Positions 54,128 through 63,881 of a stretch of DNA of 64,000 bases are shown piece by piece; position 1 is the stretch's first letter, and each line of letters begins with the position of its first letter. The DNA lies in contig JACNKX010000088.1 of the NCBI GenBank assembly GCA_014381825.1, positions 124,001 through 188,000 of the forward strand, read 5' to 3'. The DNA comes from Planctomycetota bacterium (lineage in GTDB: Bacteria; Planctomycetota; Planctomycetia; Pirellulales; Pirellulaceae). Position numbers and translations under genes: made by a program. The notes below the pieces were generated by a model. The model worked only from the letters and a program-made list of their open reading frames with translations. It was not told the origin of the DNA and made no database searches.

Positions 54128-54745
54128 TTACGTCTCGTTTAAGCCGTCCAGCTCCTGCCGCAGGCGGCTGAGCACGCGAGACCGCGCCTTATAAACGGCC
54201 CAAACGGAAATGCCTAAATCTGCCGCCACATCCGCTGGTGCGTCACCTTCGACAGCTGCACGCCAAAACGCTTGCCACGTTCGTTCCTCGAAGTCACCTC
54301 GCACCAATTCCATCGCTCGTCGGTGGAGATTGCCGATTTCGATGCCGCCCGATTCGCTGGATGTTTCCGGCGGAGATTCGGGAAGCTGCTGAATTTGGTC
54401 CAATGCCGCAGTGCCTCCCGCCGCCTGAGCCTTGCCTTTCAGATCTCGATAGTGGTCGCGAATCTTGTTTCGCGAGATCGTCCACAGCCATCCTCGAAAG
54501 CCGCCTCCATTGGCCTGGTGCTCGAACTTGCCGATGTTCGTTGTTACAGAATGAAAAACGTCTTGCATCACGTCCGCCGCGTCCTGCGGCTGAAGCCCCG
54601 CCTGCCGCGCCCACCGATAGACCACGGGTCCGTACAGCCGCGTGAGTCGTTCCCATGCTGCTGGTTCGGCCGCGCGCACGCGCGACAGCAAGCTAAGGGA
54701 TGTGGAACTCGATGAACTTGGATTACGAAAGCTTGATTCAGCCAT
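54128..54745 (-). CDS. ECF sigma-70 factor
   Basis: A sigma factor of 205 residues. Region 2 spans RLYGPVVYRWARQAGLQPQD, then DVMQDVFHSV and GGFRGWLWTISRNKIRDHYR, and region 4 has the helix-turn-helix VAADLGISVWAVYKARSRVL. The 40-residue linker between them is acidic, as in the planctomycete-type ECF groups with unusual regulation. ATG 54745 was chosen; an upstream start gives extra residues without obvious function. No anti-sigma factor with a zinc finger is directly adjacent; the membrane protein downstream may substitute. Confidence 0.92.
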   Translation of the reverse strand: MAESSFRNPSSSSSTSLSLLSRVRAAEPAAWERLTRLYGPVVYRWARQAGLQPQDAADVMQDVFHSVTTNIGKFEHQANGGGFRGWLWTISRNKIRDHYRDLKGKAQAAGGTAALDQIQQLPESPPETSSESGGIEIGNLHRRAMELVRGDFEERTWQAFWRAAVEGDAPADVAADLGISVWAVYKARSRVLSRLRQELDGLNET

Positions 54746-54849
54746 ACGCGAGACGAGCCTCTCCTCGTCTTCAGTGTGACTGATCCGCAAGCTCGCGGCA
54801 ACTCGTAAGAGGCTTGCCGCGATGTCTAGCTGGCCTGTAGCATACGAAA

Positions 54850-56052
54850 ATGAGATTGCGTTGCCACGTCCGGCGTGCCTGCTGCTCCGTTGCTCCGCGG
54901 AAGCGTTTGTTTCCGATTGTTGATGCCGTGCCAGCCTTCTTCTTGATTGCTCTAGCGGCGGCGTGTGCAGTTGCGGACGAGCCGGTTGTACTAAACGAAT
55001 TCACTCCGCAGGCGCTTTCAGCAGACTCGCGAGAGGCAATCCTTGAACGAGCCCGTTTCATACAGCAGGATTCGTCGGACCGCCTACAACTGAATGCGGG
55101 CGCATTGCGAAGCATGAATGCCGTTCCTCGCGCAACTCTAGCGATTGGAAAAACAACCATACATCTCACTCACCCCTTCGCTTTTTATGGCGGACGGCAG
55201 CTTGCCTTGGCGTTCGTTGAGGTCGATAGTGAGATCTATGTTCGCGTCCTCTACCGGAGTAATTCGCAATTCACTTGGCGAATGTGTGACGCGACTGATG
55301 GCGGGCATATCGGCAAAGGGTTTCATGAGTTCGACAAACAAATGCCGATTTCGGTAACGGTCGCGTTATTGAAGCTACATAACGAACCGCAAATTCTGAA
55401 GGCTCCGACTGGCATCGAGTCGCGATCACCGTCCGCTTTGGCCAAGTTGATTTTGCAGGGACTGACCGTCGATCGACGCTCCGAACAATGCATTAGCGAA
55501 GCGGACGGAAGCTACTACACTCGCGAATACGCGTCGTTTATACCGTCGCAGCCGATGGCGTTCTCACGCATCCGAAACTGGTTGACCACGACGCGAGGGG
55601 CTCGCATTGCCGATCCAGCTGCCGTCGATCTGCCACCTCGCGAGAAACTTCCGAATCTGCAAATGCCCGTTCTATCGTTCGGGTTTTTCAGTCCAGCGTA
55701 TGCTGCGGAAAATGACGGAGACGGGGATCTCGTCGGACGCGTGTTTCGGTCGAGTGACGAGACCACGCGTTATTTATTCTTCGAGGACTCCAGGGGGCGC
55801 GCCGTATTGTCGGCAGTGGAATCGGTCTTGCCAGAGGTTAACGCGATGGGTCTGCGCGGCAGGTACTTGGATACCCGTGGCATGGACGCACCGCTGATCG
55901 AGTACTTCCAACAGATTCCCGAAGAATTTGGTGGCTCGAAAGAGCCAGGTTATCGCAGCAATTGGAAGTACGTTCGCGAGCTGCCGATCATCAAGTACTA
56001 CTATGCCGGGCAGAATCGTGAGGTTCCCATCCTCGGCGAGTCCTTTCAGTAG
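54850..56052 (+). CDS. Secreted protein of unknown function
   Basis: A protein of 400 residues with a long N-terminal region and hydrophobic stretch (about residues 27-42, FFLIALAAACAVADEP) that looks like a late signal. The mature part is a mixed alpha/beta protein without recognisable motif. A segment IYVRVLYRSNSQFTWRM shows strong beta character. It is divergent from the ECF sigma gene. No family is identified. Confidence 0.6.
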   Translation: MRLRCHVRRACCSVAPRKRLFPIVDAVPAFFLIALAAACAVADEPVVLNEFTPQALSADSREAILERARFIQQDSSDRLQLNAGALRSMNAVPRATLAIGKTTIHLTHPFAFYGGRQLALAFVEVDSEIYVRVLYRSNSQFTWRMCDATDGGHIGKGFHEFDKQMPISVTVALLKLHNEPQILKAPTGIESRSPSALAKLILQGLTVDRRSEQCISEADGSYYTREYASFIPSQPMAFSRIRNWLTTTRGARIADPAAVDLPPREKLPNLQMPVLSFGFFSPAYAAENDGDGDLVGRVFRSSDETTRYLFFEDSRGRAVLSAVESVLPEVNAMGLRGRYLDTRGMDAPLIEYFQQIPEEFGGSKEPGYRSNWKYVRELPIIKYYYAGQNREVPILGESFQ

Positions 56053-56176
56053 GTGATGACACGTTGGTCGAGGATTATTCACGTTCTAAGAAATGGAAAC
56101 GTGACGTGGAGATGACGCTGCCGATCTATAAGAGCGAATAGTTTTAGAGCTAAGTGGAGCGATGTTCGGGCGTAAA

Positions 56177-58567
56177 TCAGTCGATCCGTGTTCCATCGAG
56201 TTTGGCAGGCCCTTGTCGCAGGATGACTTTCTCGATCTTACCGTCATGGCCTTTGACGAACTCAAGTTCCGCTCGGATGACTTTGTAGAAGAACTTCGTC
56301 TCTGACTTGCCGTACACATCGACAGCAGGTTGCGAAGCCAGCTTAGCGGACAAGTGATCACCTTTGCGTGTGACAATGAGCTTGCCGACGGCTCCGAAGT
56401 CGTAAGTCCCGACGTAGCTATCGAGGATCTTCGCTTCTATCTTAACGGTCTTCTCGGCTTTTAATTTTGCTGCCTTAAACGACTGCCCGTTCTGAGTGTG
56501 TTCGACGGCGATGACTTTATCATCGACATCACGTAGGAACTCGACATGGGCCTCGACCGCTTTCCAAAAGAACTTGGATGGGCTCGCCGGGAAGATTTCC
56601 ATCTTGGCTTGGCCAGTTAGCTGAGCGAATAGGCGATTGTCTTCGGTTGTGACCGTCATCGTAGCGGAGACATAGTCGTATTCGCCTACGAGCGCAAGGA
56701 AAGACTTCGGATCGACGGTCTCGTCCACTTCATAGCTCGAACGCGGAGTCATCTCTTTCCACAAGTAGGCTTCCGCAATGATTGCCGCGATGCCCACTGG
56801 TTCCAGGTCGCCCGAACCAGGTAAGGCGTTGTGTAGCACCGCAATCGTCAGGTTTTGCTTCGGAAAGCGTGCTAGATAACTGGAGAACCCTTGCAGGCCG
56901 CCGCTGTGATGGATTTTCTGTAGCCCTCGCTGCTCACCAACCATCCATCCGTAACCGTAGCTCATTGTATTGTCGTTAGCCTTCGTTTGTGCTTTGGTGA
57001 ACGCGGCGACGAGTGACTTTGGTTGAAGAACCTTTCCACCAAACACACCTTCGTTCCAACGCTGCAAGTCCTCGACCGTCGAGTAGATTGCACCAGCTGC
57101 GCCCGCACGCGACATGTCCCAATTCAAGGCGTCCTGAAACTTACTGTCCACGAACGAGTAGCCTTTTGCTTCGTGCGGCAGATTGAGATCGGCGCGATGT
57201 ATTCCAGAGTCCTTCATGCCGAGCGGCTCGAAAAACGTATCTTTCAAGTATTCGTCGAACGATTTGCCGGATATTTTTGCGACGATATGTCCGAGCAAAA
57301 AGTAACCCGAGTTGCTGTACGAAAACTTCTCGCCAGGCGCGAAATCGATTTCATCGTTCTTGAACGAAGCGATCAACGCTTCGGGCTCGATCGCTTCCGT
57401 TACGTGCTCGTAGAAATCAGCTTTCGACGTATAGCTGGTGATTCCCGAGGTGTGTGTCAGCAGATGATGTAGCGTTACCTCGTCGCCGCGTGGATAGTCC
57501 GGGATAAACTTCGTCAGCTTGTCGGTAACGCTCAGCTTGCCTTCTTCTTGGAGTTTTAGAATGGCGGCCGCCGCGAACTGCTTGGTGACTGAGCCGATGC
57601 GAAACTTGGTTTTGGGAGAGATGGAAATGTTGTTAGTCGTGTTCGCCAGGCCATAGCCTTTGCTAAACAGCACCTTGCCGCCTCGCGAAACTAAAACTGC
57701 GACTCCCGGCTGGTTGGGTCGAGACTCGTCTTGAAGAATTGCATCCACATAGGATTTCGGGTCGGCGAAGGATCGCTGCGTATCAGCACCACTTTCGGCG
57801 AGCCAACTCGCCAATTTGTCGTAACCGCGAATCTTGGCTCCTTGATAAGCGGTCAATCCAAACGCGTTCGTAGCGTCGACCTGGACGCCGCTCGCTAGTA
57901 ACAGCTTAGCGCGATCCAATTTGCCCTTCATTCCCGCCGTGACAAACTTCCTCGCCAACAGCTCGTCAGACAACACTCGGCAAGTGAACCCCCACGTATA
58001 CTTGCGGTTGAGTACCTTCAATAGTAGCTGGTTCGCTCCTTTGCGAAGCTTGACGGGGACGAGGTCGTCGTCTTGGCGCAGCGATCGGCTCGCCCAGTTG
58101 TCATGCAGCAGTTCGCCATTCAGCCAGATGCGGACGGCATCGTCGCTGCCGATTCCCAACACTCCGAGAGTCGCTTGTTCGGAGTGAACGTTTGCGAACG
58201 CATAGGCGATCGACCATTCGTGTTCACCGACTGCTTTCTTGAGATCGATCTCATCGCTCTCTGAAGAATGGCGTGCCCATTTCAGTGATTTGCCTCGTAT
58301 CGTGACCTCGGCGCCAACGCTTGGCTTTGCACTCGCCTCGCCACCTGCCTCTTTGAGCAAGTCCACGTCGAAACTCTTGCGTTTCGCGGCGTTTGCGGTT
58401 CTCGGCCCGCCTTCAATAAACGCTGGGATCGGACCTAAGACAGTCCATTGTTGGAGGAACTGATCGGGCTGGACGGCGATCGTTTCGTCAGCCGCCCGAA
58501 TCGGAACGCTGCTTAGAAGAATCAATAGGACGACGCTGGCGGTATCCAGATTGCTTGGTGTTTTCAT
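56177..58567 (-). CDS. Large serine hydrolase of the beta-lactamase/PBP fold with extra domains
   Basis: A secreted protein of 796 residues with a signal peptide (about residues 1-25). Residues about 40-200 form a beta-rich lead domain. An ankyrin-like segment (about 215-255, KLLLASGVQVDATNAFGLTA) follows. The class C beta-lactamase/esterase domain (about 270-610) has Ser326-x-x-Lys329 (SVTK), YSNSGY and HSGG. The C-terminal 170 residues contain two similar repeats with FFWKAV/FFYKVI motifs. Activity may be an esterase, DD-peptidase or beta-lactamase. Start ATG 58567 was preferred because a signal peptide follows. Confidence 0.85.
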   Translation of the reverse strand: MKTPSNLDTASVVLLILLSSVPIRAADETIAVQPDQFLQQWTVLGPIPAFIEGGPRTANAAKRKSFDVDLLKEAGGEASAKPSVGAEVTIRGKSLKWARHSSESDEIDLKKAVGEHEWSIAYAFANVHSEQATLGVLGIGSDDAVRIWLNGELLHDNWASRSLRQDDDLVPVKLRKGANQLLLKVLNRKYTWGFTCRVLSDELLARKFVTAGMKGKLDRAKLLLASGVQVDATNAFGLTAYQGAKIRGYDKLASWLAESGADTQRSFADPKSYVDAILQDESRPNQPGVAVLVSRGGKVLFSKGYGLANTTNNISISPKTKFRIGSVTKQFAAAAILKLQEEGKLSVTDKLTKFIPDYPRGDEVTLHHLLTHTSGITSYTSKADFYEHVTEAIEPEALIASFKNDEIDFAPGEKFSYSNSGYFLLGHIVAKISGKSFDEYLKDTFFEPLGMKDSGIHRADLNLPHEAKGYSFVDSKFQDALNWDMSRAGAAGAIYSTVEDLQRWNEGVFGGKVLQPKSLVAAFTKAQTKANDNTMSYGYGWMVGEQRGLQKIHHSGGLQGFSSYLARFPKQNLTIAVLHNALPGSGDLEPVGIAAIIAEAYLWKEMTPRSSYEVDETVDPKSFLALVGEYDYVSATMTVTTEDNRLFAQLTGQAKMEIFPASPSKFFWKAVEAHVEFLRDVDDKVIAVEHTQNGQSFKAAKLKAEKTVKIEAKILDSYVGTYDFGAVGKLIVTRKGDHLSAKLASQPAVDVYGKSETKFFYKVIRAELEFVKGHDGKIEKVILRQGPAKLDGTRID

Positions 58568-58648
58568 CGTTCTGACTCTTGTTATGTAAAAAGTTGTGAA
58601 TGATCGATATTCGCAAACCGTCAGCGAGTATTTGCTCTTGAACATTGG

Positions 58649-59800
58649 TCATTCGGACTTGGTCATTAGTTTCGCCAGCCGGTGAAACTCGCCGCGAATG
58701 TCGGAGCCGTCGCTGTTGCCGAACTTTGTGCGTTGGATCATCAGGACGTAGATGGTTTGTGTCTTGGGATCGACCCAGCCCTGCGTCCCGAATGCTCCGC
58801 CGTGTCCGAATGTTCCCGCAGACACATGCTGGGTGACGCCTTGTGGTTCGCGGACGATACACCATCCGAGCCCCCAACAGCTGCCTGGCGTAAAGCCCGT
58901 GACCAGGTCACCGGTTTGAGGCTCCGTCATCTGCTTAACGGCATCTCGCGATATGATTCTCTTTCCATCGTGTTCGCCGCCGTTGAGGATCGTCTGATAA
59001 AACGTCGCGAGATCGCTCGCGGTTGAGAACAGTCCGCCCGATGGCGTCGGCACGACGTCGCCTGATAAGTCCGTGATCCAGTGTGATGCGGGCGCCAGTA
59101 GCGGCTTCTCTTCACTTGGCTGATAAAGCTTGGCGATTCGTTGACGTTGCGACTTATTGGGAGTAAACGTCGTATCAACCATCTTTAGCGGCTCGAAGAT
59201 CCGTTCGTCGAGGAAGTCTTCATACGCCTGTCCGCTGACAACTTCGATGATCCTGCCGCACACGTTCATGCCTGGACTGTATTGCCATTTCGTTCCCGGT
59301 TCAAACTTCAGCTTCCGCGTCGCAAGTTCTTCGGTCGTCTCTTTCAGAGAGCCAACGCAACGTTGGTCGCCGGTCAATCCGGACGTGTGTGTCATGAGGT
59401 GTCGTATGGTCATTTCCGTCTTGGCCGGACCATCTGCGAGAGCCACATCTTTGAATTGCGGTATGTACTTGGCGACCGGATCTTCGACGGAAAGTTTGCC
59501 TTCGTCCTGCAGGATCATTACCGCCGTCGCTGTGATCGGTTTAGTCATCGAAGCAATCGCAAACATCGAATCCTTCGTCATCGGTTGGCCGGTAAAGTAG
59601 TCCGCGAGCTCGACCGCTTCCAGGTGAACGACTGTGCCGCGATGGGCGACTAGCGTGACGGACCCTGAAAACTGTTTCGTACCGGCGAACTTGTGCATTC
59701 GCGTGGCGATGGCGTCGCCAGCTTGGCCAGACGCTACGCACGTGGGCAATACCAGGACGGCGACCAGTAGAGTCAAGAGATGCGATTTGGATATCTTCAT
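58649..59800 (-). CDS. Beta-lactamase-fold serine hydrolase
   Basis: A protein of 383 residues from ATG 59800, which follows a GGGAG site, with a signal peptide (about residues 1-27). The serine motif is Ser84-Met-Thr-Lys87 (ASMTKPIT), the tyrosine motif is in WQYSPGMNV and the C-terminal HGGA is the third-box equivalent. It is single-domain, unlike the neighbouring larger enzyme on the same strand, and the two probably arose by duplication. Activity as esterase or peptidase is inferred. Confidence 0.87.
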   Translation of the reverse strand: MKISKSHLLTLLVAVLVLPTCVASGQAGDAIATRMHKFAGTKQFSGSVTLVAHRGTVVHLEAVELADYFTGQPMTKDSMFAIASMTKPITATAVMILQDEGKLSVEDPVAKYIPQFKDVALADGPAKTEMTIRHLMTHTSGLTGDQRCVGSLKETTEELATRKLKFEPGTKWQYSPGMNVCGRIIEVVSGQAYEDFLDERIFEPLKMVDTTFTPNKSQRQRIAKLYQPSEEKPLLAPASHWITDLSGDVVPTPSGGLFSTASDLATFYQTILNGGEHDGKRIISRDAVKQMTEPQTGDLVTGFTPGSCWGLGWCIVREPQGVTQHVSAGTFGHGGAFGTQGWVDPKTQTIYVLMIQRTKFGNSDGSDIRGEFHRLAKLMTKSE

Positions 59801-59927
59801 TCGGTCGCTCCCAGCCGGTAGACATTCTGAGTTTCCGCCGATCATAACTGGCTCGTGCCAGTTTCTCCACGGCCTGGGGCTGGTATACTAAAGTCGTTGT
59901 CCCAAAGAATTATTGGCGAGGAGGACC

Positions 59928-59995
59928 GGCGAGCGGTGGGCGTTAGCCCATTGATGCAAACCGCTTCATCAGCGGGCTAACGCCCACCGCTCGCC
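59928..59995. repeat. 29-bp inverted repeat upstream of the radical SAM gene
   Basis: Arms 59928-59956 and 59967-59995 match at 27 of 29 positions around a 10-base loop, with 22 perfect outer bases. The right arm ends 25 bp before the radical SAM start codon, so the leader RNA would form a very stable hairpin. Confidence 0.9.
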
Positions 59996-60020
59996 ACACG
60001 CTCGCTCAACGAGGCTTCCG

Positions 60021-61289
60021 ATGTATCTACGAATGGCGAAGCGAATGCTGCTGGAGACGGACAAGCGTTTGCTCTGGAAGCTGTGTTGGAATATGGGTGT
60101 GAAGGGTCTGCGGTCCGTGCAAAAACATAAGGCGAGGCTGAAACGCGGCGAGTTCTTTCCGCCGTACCTTTACATCTCGATCATCAACAGTTGCAATTTG
60201 CGCTGTCAGGGTTGTTGGGTCGATGTGGCTCATAAGCAAGAGAAGATCGACGTTCCCGCAATGAACCGGATGCTCAACGAAGCCAAAGCGATGGGCAACT
60301 CGTTCTTTGGTTTACTTGGCGGCGAACCGTTCATGCATGGCGAGTTGTTCGAGATCCTCGAAGCTCATCCCGACGCTTACTTTCAAGTCTTCACGAACGG
60401 GCACTTCATAACGGACGAAGTTGCCAAGCGGCTACGCAAGTGCGGCAACGTCACCGTCTTGGTCAGCATTGAAGGCAGCGAAGTCATCAGCGACGAACGA
60501 CGCGGCAAGGCTGGCGTCTACAGCAAGTCAATGGAAGGCGTTCAGAATTGCTTGAACAACAAGGTGATGACCGGCGTTTGTACAAGCTTGTGCCAATCGA
60601 ACTACGAAGACTTGTTGCAAGAGGAATGGCTCGATCGCTTGATTGAGATGGGCGTGCTATATACGTGGTTCCATATCTATCGCCCGGTCGGTCCAGATCC
60701 ATCCGAGGCGTTAGCACTCAGTCAAGACCAACAAAAGGCGGCTCGTCAATTCGTCGTCGACATGCGAGTCAAGAAGCCAATCATCTTTATCGACGCCTAC
60801 TACGACGCGGATGGCGAAGCACTCTGTCCAATGGCAACGGGCTTCACGCACCACATCAGCCCTTGGGGCGACATCGAACCGTGTCCGATCATTCAGTTTT
60901 CCAAAGACTCGATCCATGACGAACGACCATTACGAGAAGTCTTCAACGACTCCGAGTTCCTTCGCGACTTCCGCACTGCCGCCGCGACGCACACTCGCGG
61001 TTGCATCGCGCTCGAACGTCCCGATGTCATGAAAGAACTGGTGGAAAAACATTCGGCCAAGGATTCAACCGCTCGCGGCACGGCATTGCCCGAACTCGAC
61101 GCGATGACGACTCGCCCCTCGCAATACAACCCTGGTAGCGAGATACCAGAAAAGAGCTGGGCATATCGAATCGCCAAGAAGATCGCCTTCCACGAGTACG
61201 GCGTTTATACGAAGAACTTCGATGCCAACGAGTGGAAAGACACGCGGACTTCTGCCAGTGAGTCGGAGTTGGTTCAGATCAAGTCGTAG
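60021..61289 (+). CDS. Radical SAM protein with SPASM-like C-terminal domain
   Basis: A protein of 422 residues. The iron-sulfur cysteines are Cys58, Cys62 and Cys65 (CNLRCQGC). The SAM-binding GGEPFMHGEL and the HFITDEVAKRL region follow. A C-terminal half with further cysteines (CPMATGF, EPCPIIQF) suggests a second cluster, as in SPASM or twitch proteins. A basic, helical N-terminal extension of about 45 residues is unusual. It is not HpnH by motif order. The substrate is unknown; peptides or glycans are possible. It stands alone. Confidence 0.85.
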   Translation: MYLRMAKRMLLETDKRLLWKLCWNMGVKGLRSVQKHKARLKRGEFFPPYLYISIINSCNLRCQGCWVDVAHKQEKIDVPAMNRMLNEAKAMGNSFFGLLGGEPFMHGELFEILEAHPDAYFQVFTNGHFITDEVAKRLRKCGNVTVLVSIEGSEVISDERRGKAGVYSKSMEGVQNCLNNKVMTGVCTSLCQSNYEDLLQEEWLDRLIEMGVLYTWFHIYRPVGPDPSEALALSQDQQKAARQFVVDMRVKKPIIFIDAYYDADGEALCPMATGFTHHISPWGDIEPCPIIQFSKDSIHDERPLREVFNDSEFLRDFRTAAATHTRGCIALERPDVMKELVEKHSAKDSTARGTALPELDAMTTRPSQYNPGSEIPEKSWAYRIAKKIAFHEYGVYTKNFDANEWKDTRTSASESELVQIKS

Positions 61290-61628
61290 TCGACCCATAA
61301 TGTGTCGGCGTGCACCGTAACGCGAACGCCGCTCTCTGTTGCTTCTGATGCGAGTGTTTACGCCCCAATCGTTTGATTTGCGCTGCGTGTCGCTCATTGT
61401 TCAGATGCACAGAACGAAGCCCGCAGCCGATTGGGGACGGCTGCGGGAGAATGGCTTCTGCGATCGCGGACAATTCGAGCTCGGGCTACGAGCCAAACTC
61501 CGCCGCGACGGTAGCCCCGCTAAGACCGAGGTTACTGCCGAATCTTCCATGCGCCGAACAGAAGCGACGATCGTGGCGCATAACGCCGGTGCGCCACGAT
61601 CTATGGAGCTGATCGGGCTTTGGTCTCA
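61290..61628. other. Convergent intergenic region with a terminator-like hairpin
   Basis: This gap lies between two convergent genes. Its main feature is a perfect 10-bp stem (61420-61429 and 61438-61447, eight-base loop), a candidate bidirectional terminator without a T-run. The remainder contains no recognisable gene. Confidence 0.6.
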
Positions 61629-63881
61629 TTACTCGTCCGTGGAGCCGGAATCGAGTTCATCAGCCGAGGCGGCCCAGAACAGTCGCACAACGTGCTCGAA
61701 CGGAAGTTGTGTAGTAAGCACAACATCAGTGGTACCATCGTTGAGTTTATCTGTCGTAATGACCACCTTCTCCATTGCTAGTCCGTACATGTCGAGCCAA
61801 TCACGATCGTTGTCCGAAAGGTCAGCCTCATCGTTTGGAGTTTCCTGGACGAGTTCAAAAAGTCCCGTGATCTCTTGAGCCGACTTCGTGGCGGGACCGC
61901 GCCCAGCGTGCGACAGCCGAAGGCGGACGCCAAGCGAGGAGCTGTCCGGTGTTACGTCGAAGCCGAATGCAAAATTGTGGCATCGTACTTGGAGATCCCT
62001 GGTAAGTTCTGCCGCTGCCTTTTCTAGCTCGCTGGCAGCTTCGGCAGGAGGAGGCGAGTCATAGAACTCGGCATTCGTACACAAGACACTAATTATTCCA
62101 CCTTCGGTACGCTTCCACGTGTCCGACCACCGGGCTGTCATGGTGTTGCCATTTTCCGATGCCGCCGGAAATATGTCGGACAAGGTCGTTTCATCGGTGA
62201 CGTCAACTTGCGCATGCGTAGCGAGAAGAGTTTTGCTGTCAGTCATCGACAGCCACGTTGGGTAGGGGCCAAGGGTCGGAATCGTGATTGCAAATACATC
62301 TCGACCTTCAATGACGTGGTACGCCGCTTCAAGGTCGGTTCCATTAATCCAGCTTGTTAGATCAAAGTCACGATTGAGCTTGATAATGAAACTTCTGCCG
62401 CCGAACATTACGGCCCCCTTTTGCTCTTCGTTAGGCCCGTCCTTCACGTTTCGCGTCGTCAACACGGCTTGCCCAGCAATCCACTCGATGGCTCCAAGGT
62501 CAATTGGCCCGACGTCCGTTCCAAGGACTGCAGACTCAATCAACTGAGGCAACGATTCGTTTAAGAGTGCCACGTAAGGCTTTAGCTCCGGCAACTCCAA
62601 GAGTTCGCGGACACGGACGACGATCATGCCGGTGTTATTCGGTGCAATTGTGGTTGGCGAGAGCGGCTGGCGGAGGAACAGTTTTTCGATGGAGTCGCTC
62701 GCGGGCGGTGCCTTCTCGGCGGCGCGAGCGCGGGCAATTCGCACAGTTGGCTTGTCGGATTCATTGTCCGAGTTAGTCGGTGGTTCTGCGAATCCTCGAA
62801 CTGCGAGCGTTGCCACGCCGAGTGTGATGATCGCGGTCGATGCCACCGCGGTCCAAAGAGTTCGTTGCTTCGAATCGGTCTTAAGCGAGCTTCCGTCCTT
62901 GGAACGCAACATCTTAATTCTCCTCATCAAGTGCCCTGAGAATACTGGCAACAAATCAGGGCGTCCGTTGCACCTGATCTGTTCGTCTCGCCGGATTGCC
63001 AGTTTAGAAAGTGATCGTAAGTAGCAGCGCCGCCCGACGACGGTTACCGCCAGTTCATCCGCCGCAAGCTCCTGGTACAACATCACTCGACGGAGTAACC
63101 AGTGAACCAGCGGATTGTAAAAATGCATCGCCGACACACAGGCGGCGATCGCTCGCCACAGCGAGTCTCGTCGGACGATGTGAGCTACTTCGTGCGCGAT
63201 TACTGCTCGCAACTCTTCATCGCTCCACAACTTCCAACCTTTCGGCAAGATGAGCGCCGGTCGAATCCAACCAGCGACAGCCGCGCTTGAGAGGTGTTCG
63301 CTGGCGCGTACAGCAGGAACAGCACGGCAACTGAATTGCGATGTGATCGCTTTAAGCAAGAGTTCCACACGTCGCTCGGTCACCGGTTCGCCCATGCGGC
63401 GTGTTCGCACGACGAATGCTATGCCATGCACGAGCCGCGCAAGTCCTAACACGATTATCGTCCCAAAGCACCACCCAAAGAGTCGCACTGTGGCACGGTC
63501 TCGTTGAGCGGAAAGATTCGTTTTCACCACAAACAATTGCAGCTTTGCAGCAAGCTGCGATAGGTCGAGCGTGACAGATTCAGAACGATCGTGTTGGCTT
63601 TGAGCATGTGTTCGTGTTGGAGTCGAGTTGCGCAAGGTAACTTCGCTCACGCTACCGAAAGGTAAAGTCGTAATCGCGGACTTCACTGAAAGCATGCGAT
63701 GAGCGGGCACCGGAGCCAATGACGTGAGCATTGCTGCTGCTGCCACCGTGACACAAGTAATCGAACAGGCAGCAGTTGGATTATGTCGAGCGATCACGAT
63801 TGACGCAGCAATCCCCGCCAGCGCAATCACGCTGACTTGCAGCACGCACCAGAACATCGAGCTTTGGAGGTAATCGATCAT
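61629..63881 (-). CDS. BlaR1-like M56 metallopeptidase with a large extra domain
   Basis: A protein of 750 residues. Four N-terminal membrane helices (about residues 11-30, 36-55 and further segments to about 330) surround the zinc protease site His230-Glu231-x-x-His234 (IAHEVAHIVRRDSL). A C-terminal part of about 400 residues, mixed alpha/beta and mostly without a penicillin-binding SxxK motif, replaces the usual beta-lactam sensor. It therefore probably senses another ligand and activates the partner repressor by cleavage. The stop of the repressor gene overlaps its ATG, giving an operon. Confidence 0.85.
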   Translation of the reverse strand: MIDYLQSSMFWCVLQVSVIALAGIAASIVIARHNPTAACSITCVTVAAAAMLTSLAPVPAHRMLSVKSAITTLPFGSVSEVTLRNSTPTRTHAQSQHDRSESVTLDLSQLAAKLQLFVVKTNLSAQRDRATVRLFGWCFGTIIVLGLARLVHGIAFVVRTRRMGEPVTERRVELLLKAITSQFSCRAVPAVRASEHLSSAAVAGWIRPALILPKGWKLWSDEELRAVIAHEVAHIVRRDSLWRAIAACVSAMHFYNPLVHWLLRRVMLYQELAADELAVTVVGRRCYLRSLSKLAIRRDEQIRCNGRPDLLPVFSGHLMRRIKMLRSKDGSSLKTDSKQRTLWTAVASTAIITLGVATLAVRGFAEPPTNSDNESDKPTVRIARARAAEKAPPASDSIEKLFLRQPLSPTTIAPNNTGMIVVRVRELLELPELKPYVALLNESLPQLIESAVLGTDVGPIDLGAIEWIAGQAVLTTRNVKDGPNEEQKGAVMFGGRSFIIKLNRDFDLTSWINGTDLEAAYHVIEGRDVFAITIPTLGPYPTWLSMTDSKTLLATHAQVDVTDETTLSDIFPAASENGNTMTARWSDTWKRTEGGIISVLCTNAEFYDSPPPAEAASELEKAAAELTRDLQVRCHNFAFGFDVTPDSSSLGVRLRLSHAGRGPATKSAQEITGLFELVQETPNDEADLSDNDRDWLDMYGLAMEKVVITTDKLNDGTTDVVLTTQLPFEHVVRLFWAASADELDSGSTDE

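Noticed and set aside
61339-61878. A 179-codon plus-strand frame after the radical SAM gene
   Set aside because: It overlaps the convergent BlaR1-like gene and includes the hairpin at 61420; the amino-acid composition looks like an antisense shadow.
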